Part shown: positions 31,629 to 42,433 of the stretch, in pieces
How positions within the stretch are numbered: the first letter of the stretch is position 1
Layout of the letters: each line of letters starts with the position of its first letter
NCBI GenBank assembly: GCA_030765065.1
Contig: CM060989.1
Span: 59,038,001-59,102,000 of the forward strand
DNA: 64,000 nucleotides
Direction of reading: 5' to 3'
From: Deroplatys truncata
Lineage: Eukaryota; Arthropoda; Insecta; Mantodea; Mantidae
Position numbers and translations under genes: made by a program
Notes under the pieces: generated by a model
What the model was told of the DNA's origin: nothing
What the model saw: only the letters and a program-made list of their open reading frames with translations
The model's database searches: none

Positions 31629-31716
31629 AAGCAGATAGAAGAATAAGCTTTGAATAGGTAGAGAAGGTAATGTGAATACAACCTGTCAGTTTGAGAATTT
31701 CAGTATTGCGAAGGTA

Positions 31717-32912
31717 CAGAGTGATTTATGAAGAACTGACACATTTCTTTCTTTAATTATTCTGTTCAAAATTCACTCAATGCCCCAATTTAAGCACAAA
31801 ATTAAGCAGAATGTTCTGGTGTTTCGGTTGCCTGTCACTAGATGCACAGATGTTCATGTTTTATTAGTAATTGTTAGTTTTATTGTCGGCAATTTTTTTT
31901 GAGATTTTGTTCTAGTCAACGTGAAAATACGGTACACATTAAATGAACGAATCCTCCCCAAAGAAACACAATACTGGGACTGGTAAACAAATTGAAAACA
32001 ACTGGATCTCTAGTGAGTGAAAAAGGCAAAACTCGTTCACCTATGCTTCCCGCGGTTGATGTAAGAGCATGACTGGATCAGTCACCCAAAAAAATCATTA
32101 AAACGTTTGTCGCACGAGACACGGTACAGCTGATCAATGTGTCAGAGAGCTGTGAAAAGTGCAGGCCTAAAGCCGTAAGGATAAGGATAGACGACTGAAT
32201 TATTGTCAGGCGTTCATTGTAAAAAATCCTGCCATATTGTCCATCACATGGTTCACAGATGAAGCATGGTTCCGTTTATGTGAACTCAAATAACTCACGC
32301 TATTGGACCAGCGAAAATCCACATGTTATTCATGAAGCACCTTTGCACCTGGTTAAAATCGGAGTTTGGTGCGCAATATCCGCACAGATAATAGTGGGAC
32401 CAATTTTTTTTTTAAAACAATGTGAACCTGCAGAGTACCAACGGATTTTCATGCCGTTTGCTGAGCAACTAGACCATCTAGGCTGAGTCAAGGATATTTT
32501 CAGCAGGACGCGCTACATGGCATACATCAAATGAATCCATGGCACTAATTGCAAGTTTCTTTGACGTCCGGATAATTTCCAAGAACCTGTGGCCACCGAG
32601 ATCATCTTTCTATGGGGTTACTTAAAAGACAGGGTTTATGCCGCATGTCCCCAGACATTGGACGATCTGAAGCACAACATTACACAGGAGATTCAAGCTA
32701 TTGACAACAGAGTCCTCCAACGTGGCCAGTAACATGGAACGACGTGTTAAGTTGTGCCTTATGCAGGTTGGAGGACATTTACAACACTTGCTATAGAGGT
32801 AAATAATCTCCCAAAATTCCTCGACATTTTAGGTACAATAAGTTGTCGCTAGCTTAACCCGTTTTGAAACAATTAAAGAAATAAATGTGTCAGTTCTTCA
32901 TAAATCACCCTG
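31717..32912 (+). mobile_element. Tc1/mariner element T1 with ~43-bp TIRs
   Basis: TA target duplication on both sides; ends CAGAGTGATTTATGAAGAAC and the complement of GTTCTTCATAAATCACCCTG, matching over about 43 bp. Length 1196 bp, the size of an autonomous Tc1/mariner, containing one decayed transposase. Confidence 0.85.
31944..32800 (+). pseudogene. Tc1/mariner transposase remnant (T1)
   Basis: Segments in several frames: a DNA-binding region near 31960-32150; TWFTDEAWF with the first catalytic Asp near 32255; SENPHVIHEAPLH and VWCAISA in the open frame 32259-32486; GYFQQD with the second Asp near 32495; LWPPRSS near 32590, where a deletion joins directly to TTTCTATGGGG and removes the DLTPCD segment with the third Asp; and a C-terminal GGHLQHLL followed by stop near 32770-32798. 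The DLTPCDFYLWG-type class is common in insects. Stops and frameshifts make it inactive. Confidence 0.75.
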
Positions 32913-32914
32913 TA

Positions 32915-33460
32915 TATTGTAGCTTCATTGCTCAGAATTTCAAGTGCATGGCAGCTGCGTATGCGAAGGATTTGTTTGTTGACACCCCAGAATCGAAACT
33001 GGGAAACACGACGGTCTTCAGCAGGGTAGGCTCTGAAGCTATTTGACCAACTTTTTGTTGTTGTTTTAGGTATTGCCCTCTTCTACCCGCTGGTCTTCAT
33101 TTACAAAACAAACAAGAAGAAAGCGGACGGGTCATGTCAAGTAGGAAATTTAATATCCTACAGTTTCATTCTGCGGCCCAAATGGCTAGAGGCGGTTCAG
33201 GATTTCTTTTTATGGACACAGCCTTAATGGAAGTTTCTTATAAGGAAAACACAATCAATTAGTGTGTCAACAACCGTAGTCAGGAGCTCCAACATGAGGT
33301 TTTGAGAATCTACTTCAAAAAATGGTGCAACCTGGAGAGGTTGTTTCGTTAAAGAAGTGAAACACAGGGGTGAAAAATATTCTGTACATCGCCTGTATGT
33401 TTTGATCTAAACATCTACATTAATTTTCATACATTTTCTGCAAACCACTAATATAACAGT
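32915..33460. other. Unassigned spacer
   Basis: No repeat termini. Codon-like blocks near 33060-33210 are interrupted by stops in all frames; no family recognised. Confidence 0.25.
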
Positions 33461-33473
33461 ATGTTTTTACTTT

Positions 33474-34240
33474 CTTGACCTAGTACATAGCAGGTAGAGA
33501 AGGTACCGCACTCCACCCAAAAATTCAATGCATGTCTTGAGGCCCCTTGAACCCATAAAAATTTGTAGATGAAGGATCGCCCGCATTTGTTAAATAAACA
33601 CCAAGTTGGTACTTAGGTTCACTACCTTCCAAAGATGCAACACGAAGATTTCCAGGAAAATCCCCAATCTAAACTAACCTTTACATGGAACAATTTTCGA
33701 AAATTTCTATTTTCTAAAAAATGACTAACATTTTGATTAAAATACCATATATTAAAGATATTTACATGGCAAATAAAATGTATATCTTGAATTCTCTGGG
33801 AATAGTTTAAGAAATCCTCTACATTAGGCAGGAATTTTATATAATTTTATATAAATGGTAAACATTAAAGCGATTGCAAAAACGTACTACACAAAAAAAT
33901 GTAGAGCTCTTTAAAACCCAAAGACACAATTTATTTTAAATAACTTGTTTCGTGGCATCTGCTATTTCCGAGATACGTATCCGTTATTAATGGTTCGAAT
34001 AATTGTTCAATACTTAGACATTCTTTTAAAGTCCTATCAATTTTCTCGCGATGTAATCGAAAAGGTATGGAATTTTAAATTCTAAAACATTTGACTATAT
34101 TCCGTGTATCTTTAACGAGATGTGTAGTGCAATGATTTCCAGAAAGGTTTATCTGCATTTAAATGGAATAGACAGGAAAACAAACTTTCGTATAGCCACT
34201 ATGGGTAGAGAAAGCCATGCGAATATAACACAGCAGATTT
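33474..34240 (-). mobile_element. Family A element, copy A20 (diverged)
   Basis: Begins TTTTTACTTTCTTGACCTAG, where the hairpin is decayed (GTACATAGCAGGTAGAGAAGG), and ends GGGTAGAGAAAGCCATGCGAATATAAC. Second subfamily. The microsatellite has been lost. Confidence 0.6.
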
Positions 34241-34519
34241 TTTTTTTATTAAAAGTTAAGAGTTTTGAATGACAATGAACCATTGAAAAGAATAGCAGAA
34301 TTGTTTTCCATTGAAAATAGAAAATGTCAAGTTTTGCCATTTTACGCTTTCCAGGCCCTTAGTCAGTTAATATATTTTAATCATTCCGAAAGTAATGCCT
34401 ACTATTTATTTTCATGGAAACTACAACAGATATAGAAAGCACGATAACACAGTTAAATAAAGCAAGATTTCAGCTACATGCTGTTATATTTCAACATAAT
34501 CACCACCATTCGGTATGCA

Positions 34520-36100
34520 CTTTTGCCAACGACGAACAAGAGCCACGCTTGTAAAAATCTAAACCAGCTGAGGCTAGCCACTACCGCCTTGCCTAGCTGT
34601 GGATGTGTCAATTGACTCTTCACTCTTAATATTGTCCTATTTCAACTTTGATAATTCATCGTATATTGTAACCTCTATAGAAGATGCACCCTACAACAAA
34701 AGGGTGAAATGGTTGCTAGATCATCTAATTTCTTTCCGTTAATTGTTAGGTTTTATGGTCAACAAAGAAAAGGTTAAACATTTTATCAGCTGCGAAAATG
34801 AGATATTAGAGAATGAATTATTTATAAATATTTCACAGTAACTTTTTCCTGTAGACTGCGTCTATGTCTAACATTCTTGGCAGTGGCGTAGCGTAAGGTT
34901 AGACTTTGAGACTGAGTCTACCTAAAAAATTGCCGAGAAACTACATAAAATTTTAAACATTATAAATAACAACCTCAAATAAGTGATGAAAAACTAACTA
35001 ATACAATCACCTTCGCCGCTCTTTACCCCAACGCTCCAACTCCTACTGCTAAGTGTCAGATTGTAGTGCTGCGTACTTAGGCAGCTTCGAAATCTCATGA
35101 TGCGGCAGCAAAGTCGAGTAGAGACTGGGATGGCTAAGCGAGTGCAAGTCTCATCAAGAGTGGACTTATATAACTTTCCCCACTAAATTTCACCTCTCGT
35201 TGTAGGAAGACATGCCTATATTTTGTTGTGGATTAAGAGCACAAAGGCAGCAGCAGGGACTTAACACGTTTAATGAGGTGTTTAGTCTCTGTGTACCTGC
35301 TCTCTCCAAGGTCCGGAAACATGACAATAGCGGTTGGAGACAAGAGAAGGGCAGGGGAGTATAAAATAAACAGTTCATTCCTCAGTTATTGGTGAACCAG
35401 CATTATGTGCGTACAGCCGTGCAGTGCATAAATTGTTAATTTTACGCAAACCTGTGTATTGTTTTCATTGTGCATGTTTTATTTACGATTTTAGAAATAT
35501 GTAAAAATTCCATCGATTTTGTCTTTCTTCTTTGTTGGAGAAATCGGATATCGCCACTCCATGGACTGTCGTTTAGATTCTGGCTCGCATTGGTAACACC
35601 ATGTCTCATCTCCGGTGATGATGGAGTTCAGAAAATTGTCACCTTCAGCCTCGTATTGGTCCAGCAGGTTCCGACAAATTTTAATTCGATGAGCTTTTTG
35701 GTCTTGTAGAAGCATCCGCGGTACCCATCTTGCACTTTGTGATAATTAAGGTTGCGTAACACCTTGTGTAAGGCATTACAGCCGACATTCAGCTCTACAC
35801 ACAATTCCTTGGTCGTAATACATCGATCATTACGGATGATGGTATTGAGACGCAATTCATTATTTGCTGTGAGAGCCAAACAGAGTCGATCAGGGCGTAC
35901 TTGTCCTGTACATCCTTTTCACCACTTTTGAAACGCTGCACCGACCGCCTCACATTACTCACATCTACTGTATCGTCACGATATACCTTTAGCAAGCGTT
36001 GATGGATTTCAATTGGCGCAATTTGTTCAGCGGTAAGGAATTCAATCGCACATCTCTATTTTATACGCACCTCGATGTCAGTAGCCATTTTGAAGCATCT
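34520..36100 (-). pseudogene. Mariner transposase (M3), N- and C-terminal pieces
   Basis: On the minus strand, translation starts near 36095 (ATGGCTACTGACATCGAGG). The HTH part is in shifted frames (EQIAPIEIHQRLLKVY, then RRSVQRFKSG). SIITGDETWCYQCEP and RQSMEW near 35560-35640 carry the first catalytic Asp and the mariner WxxPE-like environment. After the inserted block, the C-terminus (WLASAGLDFYKRG, then LAKVHTEWW) lies at 34510-34580. The second and third catalytic Asp region is absent. Confidence 0.75.
34610..35525 (-). repeat. Repeat block shared with the hAT locus (inverted copy of 13813-14738)
   Basis: The junctions are sharp: TCAATTGACTCTTCACTC at the left and CCATCGATTTTGT at the right. 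The block contains the right half of the hAT element including its CAGTGGCGTAGC terminus (34886) and then about 270 bp of the same flanking sequence as at 14460-14730. It therefore was not placed here by hAT transposition alone. Confidence 0.7.
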
Positions 36101-36246
36101 CCTGCTGCTGCTATGTCACAGGACAACGCAACTAACAGGACGCTAGCGGGAAATTTCAAAAATTAATACTACACAAACATATCTAGCTCGGACATTCAAA
36201 GGCAACACAAAAAATGGGAGGCATTACTTTCGGATTGACCTCGTAC

Positions 36247-36731
36247 AGTATTAGCCCTTCTGAATGGTGTAACAGGCAAGATCAATCCAGCGTTGTGTTC
36301 TAGCGTTTCGGAAAGTACCAATGCTCCTATTTTGACGCATGTTCTGCTTATATCCTGCAACCTATTCATTAGCCTAACAGGGATGTTTCTACAAGCCGTA
36401 ACGACATATTATTTGACACTTTGTCACTTGTAATTAAAGAGTGAAATGTTTGAAGCCCAAGGACTGCAATTACTAATGCACCGCGCGAAGGCCTCTGGCT
36501 ATACTTAAGGGATTTCCCTCACAAGTCTAGTGTTTCAGTGTGTATCAGCAAGTGGCATGTCAATCGATATATCGGATTTCATATCAATGTTGTGAAAATG
36601 TACGCTCTGGAAAAAGCTGCGTTGGTGATTCTGCATGCTGTGCACACTTTGGATTCTTTTTAAAATTGTCAGACTATTAAGAAACAAAAAAAAATCTTGT
36701 TTATTTCCCTAGTCATTATAATTTTACAGAT
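36247..36731. other. Unassigned spacer
   Basis: No recognised feature; short TA-rich ending used as target by M2. Confidence 0.2.
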
Positions 36732-37981
36732 ACAAGGGCAGTCCCAGAAGAACCCGACCTGACGTATATATAGCAGTTGTTGTTTCAAACAAATGACTAA
36801 GGTAGAAAGTACCACCCTTATAAAGCTTAAGTTTGAAGTTTGACGATGCTACGTTGTTTGGTAATTGTTTGGCAGCCATTAATAGTGAACTCTCTCAGCG
36901 AATTTGTAAACATGGATAAAACTGATCATCGTTATGTGATACAATACTTTCATTTGAAAGGTCTTAGTCCAACTAATATTAAAGCTGAGCTAGATTGTAC
37001 TCTGGGGGAGTCTGCTCCCCCATACTAGCTGCCAAGACGAACATCGCTGTAGTCGACCAAATGAGGTGACCACGCCAGAAATTGTGAAGAAAATCCACAA
37101 AATGTTATTGGATGACCGTCGACTGAAAGTGCGCGAGCTAGCGGACATCGTAGGCATTTCAAAAAGTGATATACATCGTATACTGACTGAAAATTTAGAC
37201 ATGAGAAAGCTATGCGCAAGAGCAGATGGGTGCCGCGTTTACTCACAATGGAAAAAAAACAGCGTAGTGATGTTTCAATCGAGTGTTTGGTGATGTTTCG
37301 CTGCAATAAAGCCGAGTTTTTGCGTCGATTCATAGCCATAGATGAAACATGGGTCCATCAATTCACTCCTGAGATGAAGGAACAGTTAAAATAGTGGATT
37401 GAAAGGGGAGAATCGGCTCCAAAAAGGAGAAGACAGTTCCATCTGCAGGCAAGGTTATGGCGTCAATTCTTTGGGATGAGCGTGGTGTAATTTTCATTGT
37501 TTATCTTCAAAAAGGAAAAGCAATACTAGCGAGTATTATGCAAACTTATTGCAGCGTTTGAATGATGAAATCAAGCAAAAACGGCCGCATTTAGCAAAAA
37601 AGAGAGTTCTGTTTCATCAAGGCAATGCATCAGTTCACATATCCATTATCGCCATGGCCAAAATCAATGATTTAATGTTCGAATTGCTTCCTCATGCACT
37701 CTATTTGCCAGACTTAGCCCCACTCTGATTATTTTCTGTTTCCAAAGTTGAACAAATGACTTGTTGGTAAAAGATTTGCCAATAATGAAGAGATAGAGTT
37801 TGCAGTTGATGGCTATTTTGCAGAACTCGACGGTTCTCACTATAAACAGGGTATCGAAGCTATTGAACATCGTTGGGAAGAAGTGTATCGTGCTGAAAGG
37901 AGTCTATGTAGAGAAATGAAGATGTTTTCCCAACATTTTTGTGTTTTCTTTGTTAGGTCGGGTACTTCTGAGACAGCCCAC
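36732..37981 (+). mobile_element. Mariner element M2 (both TIRs present)
   Basis: Left end CAAGGGCAGTCCCAGAAG after a target TA; right end reads CTTCTGAGACAGCCCACG before TA at about 37982. The TIRs match over about 28 bp with a few changes. It is the same family as M1 (21818-23047). Confidence 0.8.
36912..37916 (+). pseudogene. Mariner transposase (M2), inactivated
   Basis: Start ATGGATAAAACTGA at 36912. The HTH region is open where M1 has a stop (HLKGLSPTNIKAEL). About 54 bp are deleted near 37020 relative to M1. DETWVHQFTPE near 37342 keeps the first catalytic Asp, but the second is replaced: HQGNA where M1 has HQDDA (GAC to GGC). A one-base insertion lies just before the third Asp site (ccccActctgat, about 37722). 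M1 and M2 have no inactivating change in common, so each decayed independently. Confidence 0.8.
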
Positions 37982-38086
37982 GTATACTCAGATACAAACC
38001 CATTCATATAAAAATGTTTCTTGGATTCACTTAATCACGATAAATAATTGCTCTGGAGGTGTTTCATATAAAGGTTGCAACATACG

Positions 38087-38530
38087 AGAGGTTACTTAAG
38101 TGCAACTTTGCCATCTTTCCACCATTATGTAATAAGTCACTAGAATCTGGTGATATTCAGGTTGTTAGGTTCCACTCATAACCGGTAACTCCTCCGCAAA
38201 TACGCACCTGTTACATGTATTGGGAAGGTTAGTTATATTGTATATGTTACGTTGGCGCCCTGTTTTTATATCCGCAGAGGTTCAAACTTTGCACGCTGAG
38301 CATTAAGTATACAATTGACGCCCTGATTATATTAACTATATTATATTAATTATATTATTATATTACTGTTTATATTAGATTATATTAATTTATACAGTTT
38401 ATTTACAATTTAAACAACTCCATTAAATAGATTAATTATTATTAGGTTAGTTTATTAGACTATTAGGTTATTAATTATTAGGTCTTATCTTTGGAATCAA
38501 CTAAAAATTTGAATTGTTTTTGGAATTCTT
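38087..38530 (+). repeat. Dispersed repeat block X, copy X2
   Basis: Direct-orientation match to 14986-15340, about 100 bp longer owing to extra TTATATTA units. The sequence immediately upstream (TTCATATAAAGGTTGCAACATACG) also matches 14659-14680, showing that in copy X1 the piece between was inserted later. Confidence 0.5.
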
Positions 38531-38845
38531 TATGTAAGCTTGTGTGTTTGTGTGAGATTTTATTTTTACAGGATAAAGATCTGCTAGAAGAAAACCAAGA
38601 GATTTAATTGGCTTAAGTAAATACACCGAAATCTTATTAAAACGTAACTATAAGTTGTTCTTCATGCTATTACAGTACAGGGATTTGCAACGTTTAATAA
38701 CATACGCATAATAACGTTTAAGTCTATAGCATATTTCAGTGCTTAATTTAACACTTCAGGTGCATCTAGTTATAGGTAATCGGCGATTATGGCGGAGATG
38801 ACCAAACCTTCGCATCGAAGAAAAGAATATTACAAAGCAGTAGAT
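38531..38845. other. Unassigned spacer
   Basis: No recognised gene or repeat terminus. Confidence 0.2.
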
Positions 38846-38847
38846 AT

Positions 38848-39204
38848 ATACAGGGTGGTCCATTTAAGTTGAGACTACAATATCTCCAAAACCATTATAG
38901 AAAGAAATGTCTTGAATAAAAGTTGTTTGATATTATGGGGGAAAGTAAATGTCATTAGTCGTGTTTTCTTTGGAGGACATTGTGGTGGTCTTTTAGGGCC
39001 AATTTTGACTCGAATTGTAGGTTCCCATTTTAAAAAAGTAAATTGATCCTAAAATGACCATCATGACGCTCTCCAAACGAAACACGACTAATGGCATTTC
39101 TTTTCCCCTTAATATCAAGTAACTTTTATTAAAGACATTTCTTACTACAACGCTTAGTTTTGGAGATGTTGTATAGTCTTAACTTAAATATCCACCCTGT
39201 ATAG
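38848..39204. mobile_element. Foldback MITE, family B, copy B1
   Basis: Palindromic: TATACAGGGTGGTCCATTTA at the left and the inverted form (AACTTAAATATCCACCCTGTATA) at the right. The arms, about 150 bp each, contain CTCCAAAACNATTATAGAAAG, TATTATGGGGGAAAGTAA and TTAGTCGTGTTTTCTTTGGA. The spacer is short. Other copies: B2 (47677), B3 (53519), B4 (59703). Confidence 0.75.
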
Positions 39205-39465
39205 TATGATTGACAATGACTAGCAGATGTAGCAGCAGACCGAAATAGTGCGTCTTTTGTAAATACGTTGTCTGGTGATTTTTCTGGTTATATGTCAGTT
39301 AGAACGTTGACTATTCTGACATGCGACATCAGCCATCTTTGTGTTTTAGTATCCCAAGTTATCCTGCGCTCCCTTTAGGGAGAATAGACTTGATTACAGG
39401 AAAAATGTGAAAACAAAACTGTTTAAGTCGCCGTTACTAACAAGCTAATTTGGAGAAATTATAAA
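39205..39465. other. Unassigned spacer
   Basis: Nothing recognised. Confidence 0.2.
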
Positions 39466-40240
39466 TAATTCGATACCGAGATTTCACCGAAAATATATGT
39501 TTTGAGACACCCTGATCCAAAAAAAAGCATTTTTGGAAACACGTCCGTGTATGTGTGTCTATAAACAGCATAACTTAGAAACGAACAGTCGGATAAACAC
39601 CAAACTTGGTATTTCAGTATCTTCCAGACATGCGACACGAAGGTTTTCAAGAAAATCCCCCCACCCCAGATTACCCTCTACATGGAACATTTTTCGAAAA
39701 TTTTAATTTTCTCAAAAATGGCTCTAACGATTTTGATTAAAATATCATATGTTTAAGATATTTTCATGACAAATGAAATGTATATCTCGAATTTTCTGGG
39801 AATGTCTCCAAAAGTATTCTTCATTGTGAACGACTTTTGCATAACTGGTAAACCATAAGAGATAGACAAAATTTTACTACACAAAAAGGTAGATCGCATA
39901 AAAATACACAATTTATGTCATATACATATTTTTTGTTGAGTGAATCATTTTCGAGATATTCCTTGTTATTCCCTTAAATTTCCCAATACTTTTTCTCAAA
40001 TGGGAATTCGTTATTCAGTTTTTATGTCCTGGACATACTAAGAGAATAGAATACTCCACATAGCAACCAGCTCTTAAAAGATTTGACTATCGCTTAAAGC
40101 TACCATATTTCCCTTGTACCTACAAGAAAATTAGCAATAAGATTAACATCTCGATTAACATGAAGCATATGGAGAATAAGCGTTTGTAAAATAGTTTGTA
40201 CAAGAGTAGAGAAAGTCATGTGAGTGTAACACATCAGATG
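39466..40240 (-). mobile_element. Family A element, copy A21 (3' end missing)
   Basis: Starts at ATTCGATACCGAG, without the 3' hairpin and subterminal repeat, and ends with the complete inverted leader. The microsatellite is reduced to GTGTATGTGTGTC. Confidence 0.65.
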
Positions 40241-40399
40241 TTTTTAGATGAAGCACTACAACTTGGGAAAATGTAAAGGTACGATGGCGAATATTTCCGA
40301 AAAGGCTGATACTATAAACAGATCATTATGTGACAGAAACTGTACACTTTAATGACCTCCACATTCTTTTATATTTTCAAAACTACGTATATAAACAGG

Positions 40400-40808
40400 G
40401 GAAAGCTAGATTCGAGATTTCACTGGAAATATATATTTTGAGGTCCTGTGAAAAAAAAAAAGCATTTTTAGAAGAATGTTCACGTGTGTCCGTGAGCTGC
40501 ATAACTCAAAAACGAAAAGTTGGATAAAAACCAAGCTTGGAATTTGAATTCGACATCTTCCAAGGATGCGACACGAAGATTTTCAAGAACCCCCCCAATC
40601 ACGACCTTTACATGGAAAATTTTTCGAAAACTTTTATTTTCTCAAAAATGACTAACGATTTTGATTAAAATGTCGTAAGATATTTTTATGACAAAGGAAA
40701 TGCATATTTTGAATTTCCTGGTAAGTAGCTTTTGAAGTCTTCATTGTGAATGACTGTTGCATAACTGGTAAACCGAAAATATAGACAAAACCTTACTACA
40801 CAAAAAAG
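40400..40808 (-). mobile_element. Family A fragment, copy A22
   Basis: Starts AGATTCGAGATTTCACTGG and ends at an A-run after CTTACTACACAAAAAA, exactly where copy A23 begins. As with A19 and A13, an A-run in a family A copy was the insertion target. Confidence 0.5.
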
Positions 40809-40811
40809 TAA

Positions 40812-41236
40812 CGTTTTTTCTTTACCGCGTACATAGCAGGTAGAGAAGGTAATGCATTGCACCCAAAAATTTGATACGGAGATTTCACCAGAAATACATG
40901 TTTTGAGACACCTGAATAAAAATGTATTTTTAGAAAAATGTCCATGTGTGTCTGAACAGCGTAATCAAAAACGAAAAGTTGGATAAATACTAAACTTGGT
41001 ATTTACGTTTAGTACCTTCCTAAGATGTGACACGAAGATTTTCAAGAAAATCACCGACTCCAAACTGCCGTTTATATGGAACATTCTTCAACATTCTTTT
41101 ATTTTTTAAAAAATGGCTCTAACGATTTTGATTAAAATACCATATATTAAAGATATTTACATGACAAATAAAATGTATATCTTGAATTTTCTGGGAATAG
41201 TTTGTGAAGTCCTCTTCATTCGGAACGAATTTTGTA
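40812..41236 (-). mobile_element. Family A fragment, copy A23
   Basis: Begins TTTTTTCTTTACCGCG, with the A20-type decayed hairpin GTACATAGCAGGTAGAGAAGG, and stops at ACGAATTTTGTATAATTTTT in mid-element. Confidence 0.5.
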
Positions 41237-41238
41237 TA

Positions 41239-41329
41239 ATTTTTGGGATTCAAGGGAGCCTCAAAACGTGTCTTTCTGGTGAAATCTCCGTATCGAATTT
41301 TTGGTACGTGGTAGAGAAAGTGAAAATGG
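41239..41329 (+). mobile_element. Family A 3' fragment, copy A24
   Basis: The last ~90 bp, GGGATTCAAGGGAGCCTC ... GGTACGTGGTAGAGAAAGT, in opposite orientation to and touching A23. Confidence 0.5.
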
Positions 41330-41542
41330 CATAGCATTTATAACCTTGCTGGAAACAAGTTAGTTACAATGCAGTTACAAATAAAACAAAAAACATACAA
41401 TTAAACCATTCTCTCTGAATCTAGTGAGAACAAGAAAAAGGTAAGTGATAATTTTGAAGAATAAAGAGGCAGAAGGAAGAATGAGGGAGTAACATAAAGA
41501 CTATGAAGAGAGAGCATGCGCATAAACACAAAGAAAACGTGT

Positions 41543-41551
41543 ACTCACAGC
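41543..41551 (-). other. Splice donor of the host exon
   Basis: Minus-strand GCT|GTGAGT matches the metazoan donor consensus. It decides the 3' limit of the coding exon. Confidence 0.6.
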
Positions 41552-42433
41552 TGATGTTGTAGTCTGGACGCCAATCCCCGGAGCTTGAGGACGCCCATTG
41601 GGCAAGCCATCACCGTCGAGGTTCATTTTCTGCATGCCATTCCTGAGGGTAGTTGGCGAGCCCACGCCTCCTTTGATGTAATCCACATGATCCTCTGAAG
41701 GCAGAGATTCCTGTTCCTCCACAGAGGAGTTGGAGGCGGCTGCTCCGCCTCTCATGGCGGTGGGAGTATAATACTGTGTATGCCGACCGCTCCCAAGCCC
41801 GAATGAGGCTAAAGGAGAACGCGATGTCTGGTTTGGATTGAGCGGAATGAAGTATTGCTGGTTGACGGAGTCATTGGTAGATGTGGATGCATCGCTGGTG
41901 GGCCTGCTACTATTGCTGCTGCTACTGCTGTCGAAGGGTTGTTGTTGAGGTGGCGGTGGGGAAGGCGTTTCCGAACTCTCTTGTCCAGTTCTGCGTCTAG
42001 CTGTATTCGGAGTGGAAGCTGCCGATTTGGGTACCACTCCCACGGGTTCCCAAACCTCGCTTGTTGTACTAGTGTAATAGTTGTCTTCCTTGGTTTCACG
42101 AGATCGTTCATCCACTACTTGGCCACCCCGAGCTACCGTCACTTCTTCCCGCGTTACAACGGATGATTTAACGCTGAGACTCGTTTCAAGACGCACTGGT
42201 GCTCGTAGTATGCCAGCCCTAATCAGGATCTGGTTCAACAGATCACAATGAGGTACCGTTCCGTGCAAAAGGGCGTCTCTTATAGCCGCCCCATCTTCGC
42301 CCTCCAACGCAATGGGAGATCCATTTACCAGGAGCACTTCTTCCTCGCGGACACATGACTTCTTTTCACAATCCACGACTTTAACTCCCTTCCCTAAGAT
42401 CGACTCCACCGTTTCCTGGATCTCGTCGTCCAT
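41549..42433 (-). CDS. First coding exon of an unrecognised, disordered-tail host protein
   Basis: Translation starts at 42433 with A at -3 and G at +4 (AAAGAATGG), and an in-frame TGA lies 33 bases upstream, so this is the first Met. The open frame runs 295 codons to 41549, where TCAGCT|GTGAGTAC is a consensus splice donor in phase 0; the remaining 15 codons to the stop at 41501 are probably intronic. Residues 1-70 are acidic and could fold (ETVESILGKGVKVVD, AIRDALLHGTVPHCDLLNQIL); 75-130 are Val/Thr/Glu-rich (VVTREEVTVARGGQVVDE); after 140 come Ser/Pro/Gln-rich low-complexity stretches (PPPPQQQP, SSSSSNSS). No signal peptide or membrane segment, so it is probably intracellular. GC content is much higher than in the flanks and codon use is varied. 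I do not recognise the family. No neighbouring exon is identifiable. Confidence 0.7.

Larger units (their letters stand above)
28850..31689 (-). mobile_element. Family A element, copy A18, carrying at least four later insertions
   Basis: The 3' end ACTTTCTCTACTACATAC is at 28850 and the inverted leader (GGTAGAGAAGGTAATGTG) ends at about 31689. Inserted into it are SINE S4 (28994-29206), foldback SINE C2 (29423-29934), family A copy A19 (30193-31020) and SINE S2a (31253-31628). A non-matching patch at about 30040-30140 may be a fifth. The host sequence resumes correctly after each, so the element can be reassembled conceptually from its pieces. Confidence 0.65.
34380..36246 (-). mobile_element. 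Mariner element M3, broken by a 0.9-kb repeat block
   Basis: The right end (5' of the element) at about 36246 reads, on the minus strand, GTACGAGGTCAATCCGAAAGTAATGCC; the other end at about 34381 has the inverted ATTCCGAAAGTAATGCC. Transposase sequence is present at both ends, but 34610-35525 is foreign (repeat block shared with the hAT locus), and the middle of the transposase is missing. Confidence 0.7.

Noticed and set aside
31254..31657. Coding frames on both strands
   Set aside because: All lie in SINE S2a; open frames reflect its GC-rich composition.
41440..41450. Plus-strand splice donor AAAAAGGTAAGTGA
   Set aside because: A good consensus match, but there is no plus-strand exon upstream of it; only decayed family A sequence precedes.
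41809..42111. Alternative 100-codon minus-strand protein
   Set aside because: Overlaps the 295-codon exon in another frame, with no start context or domain in its favour.
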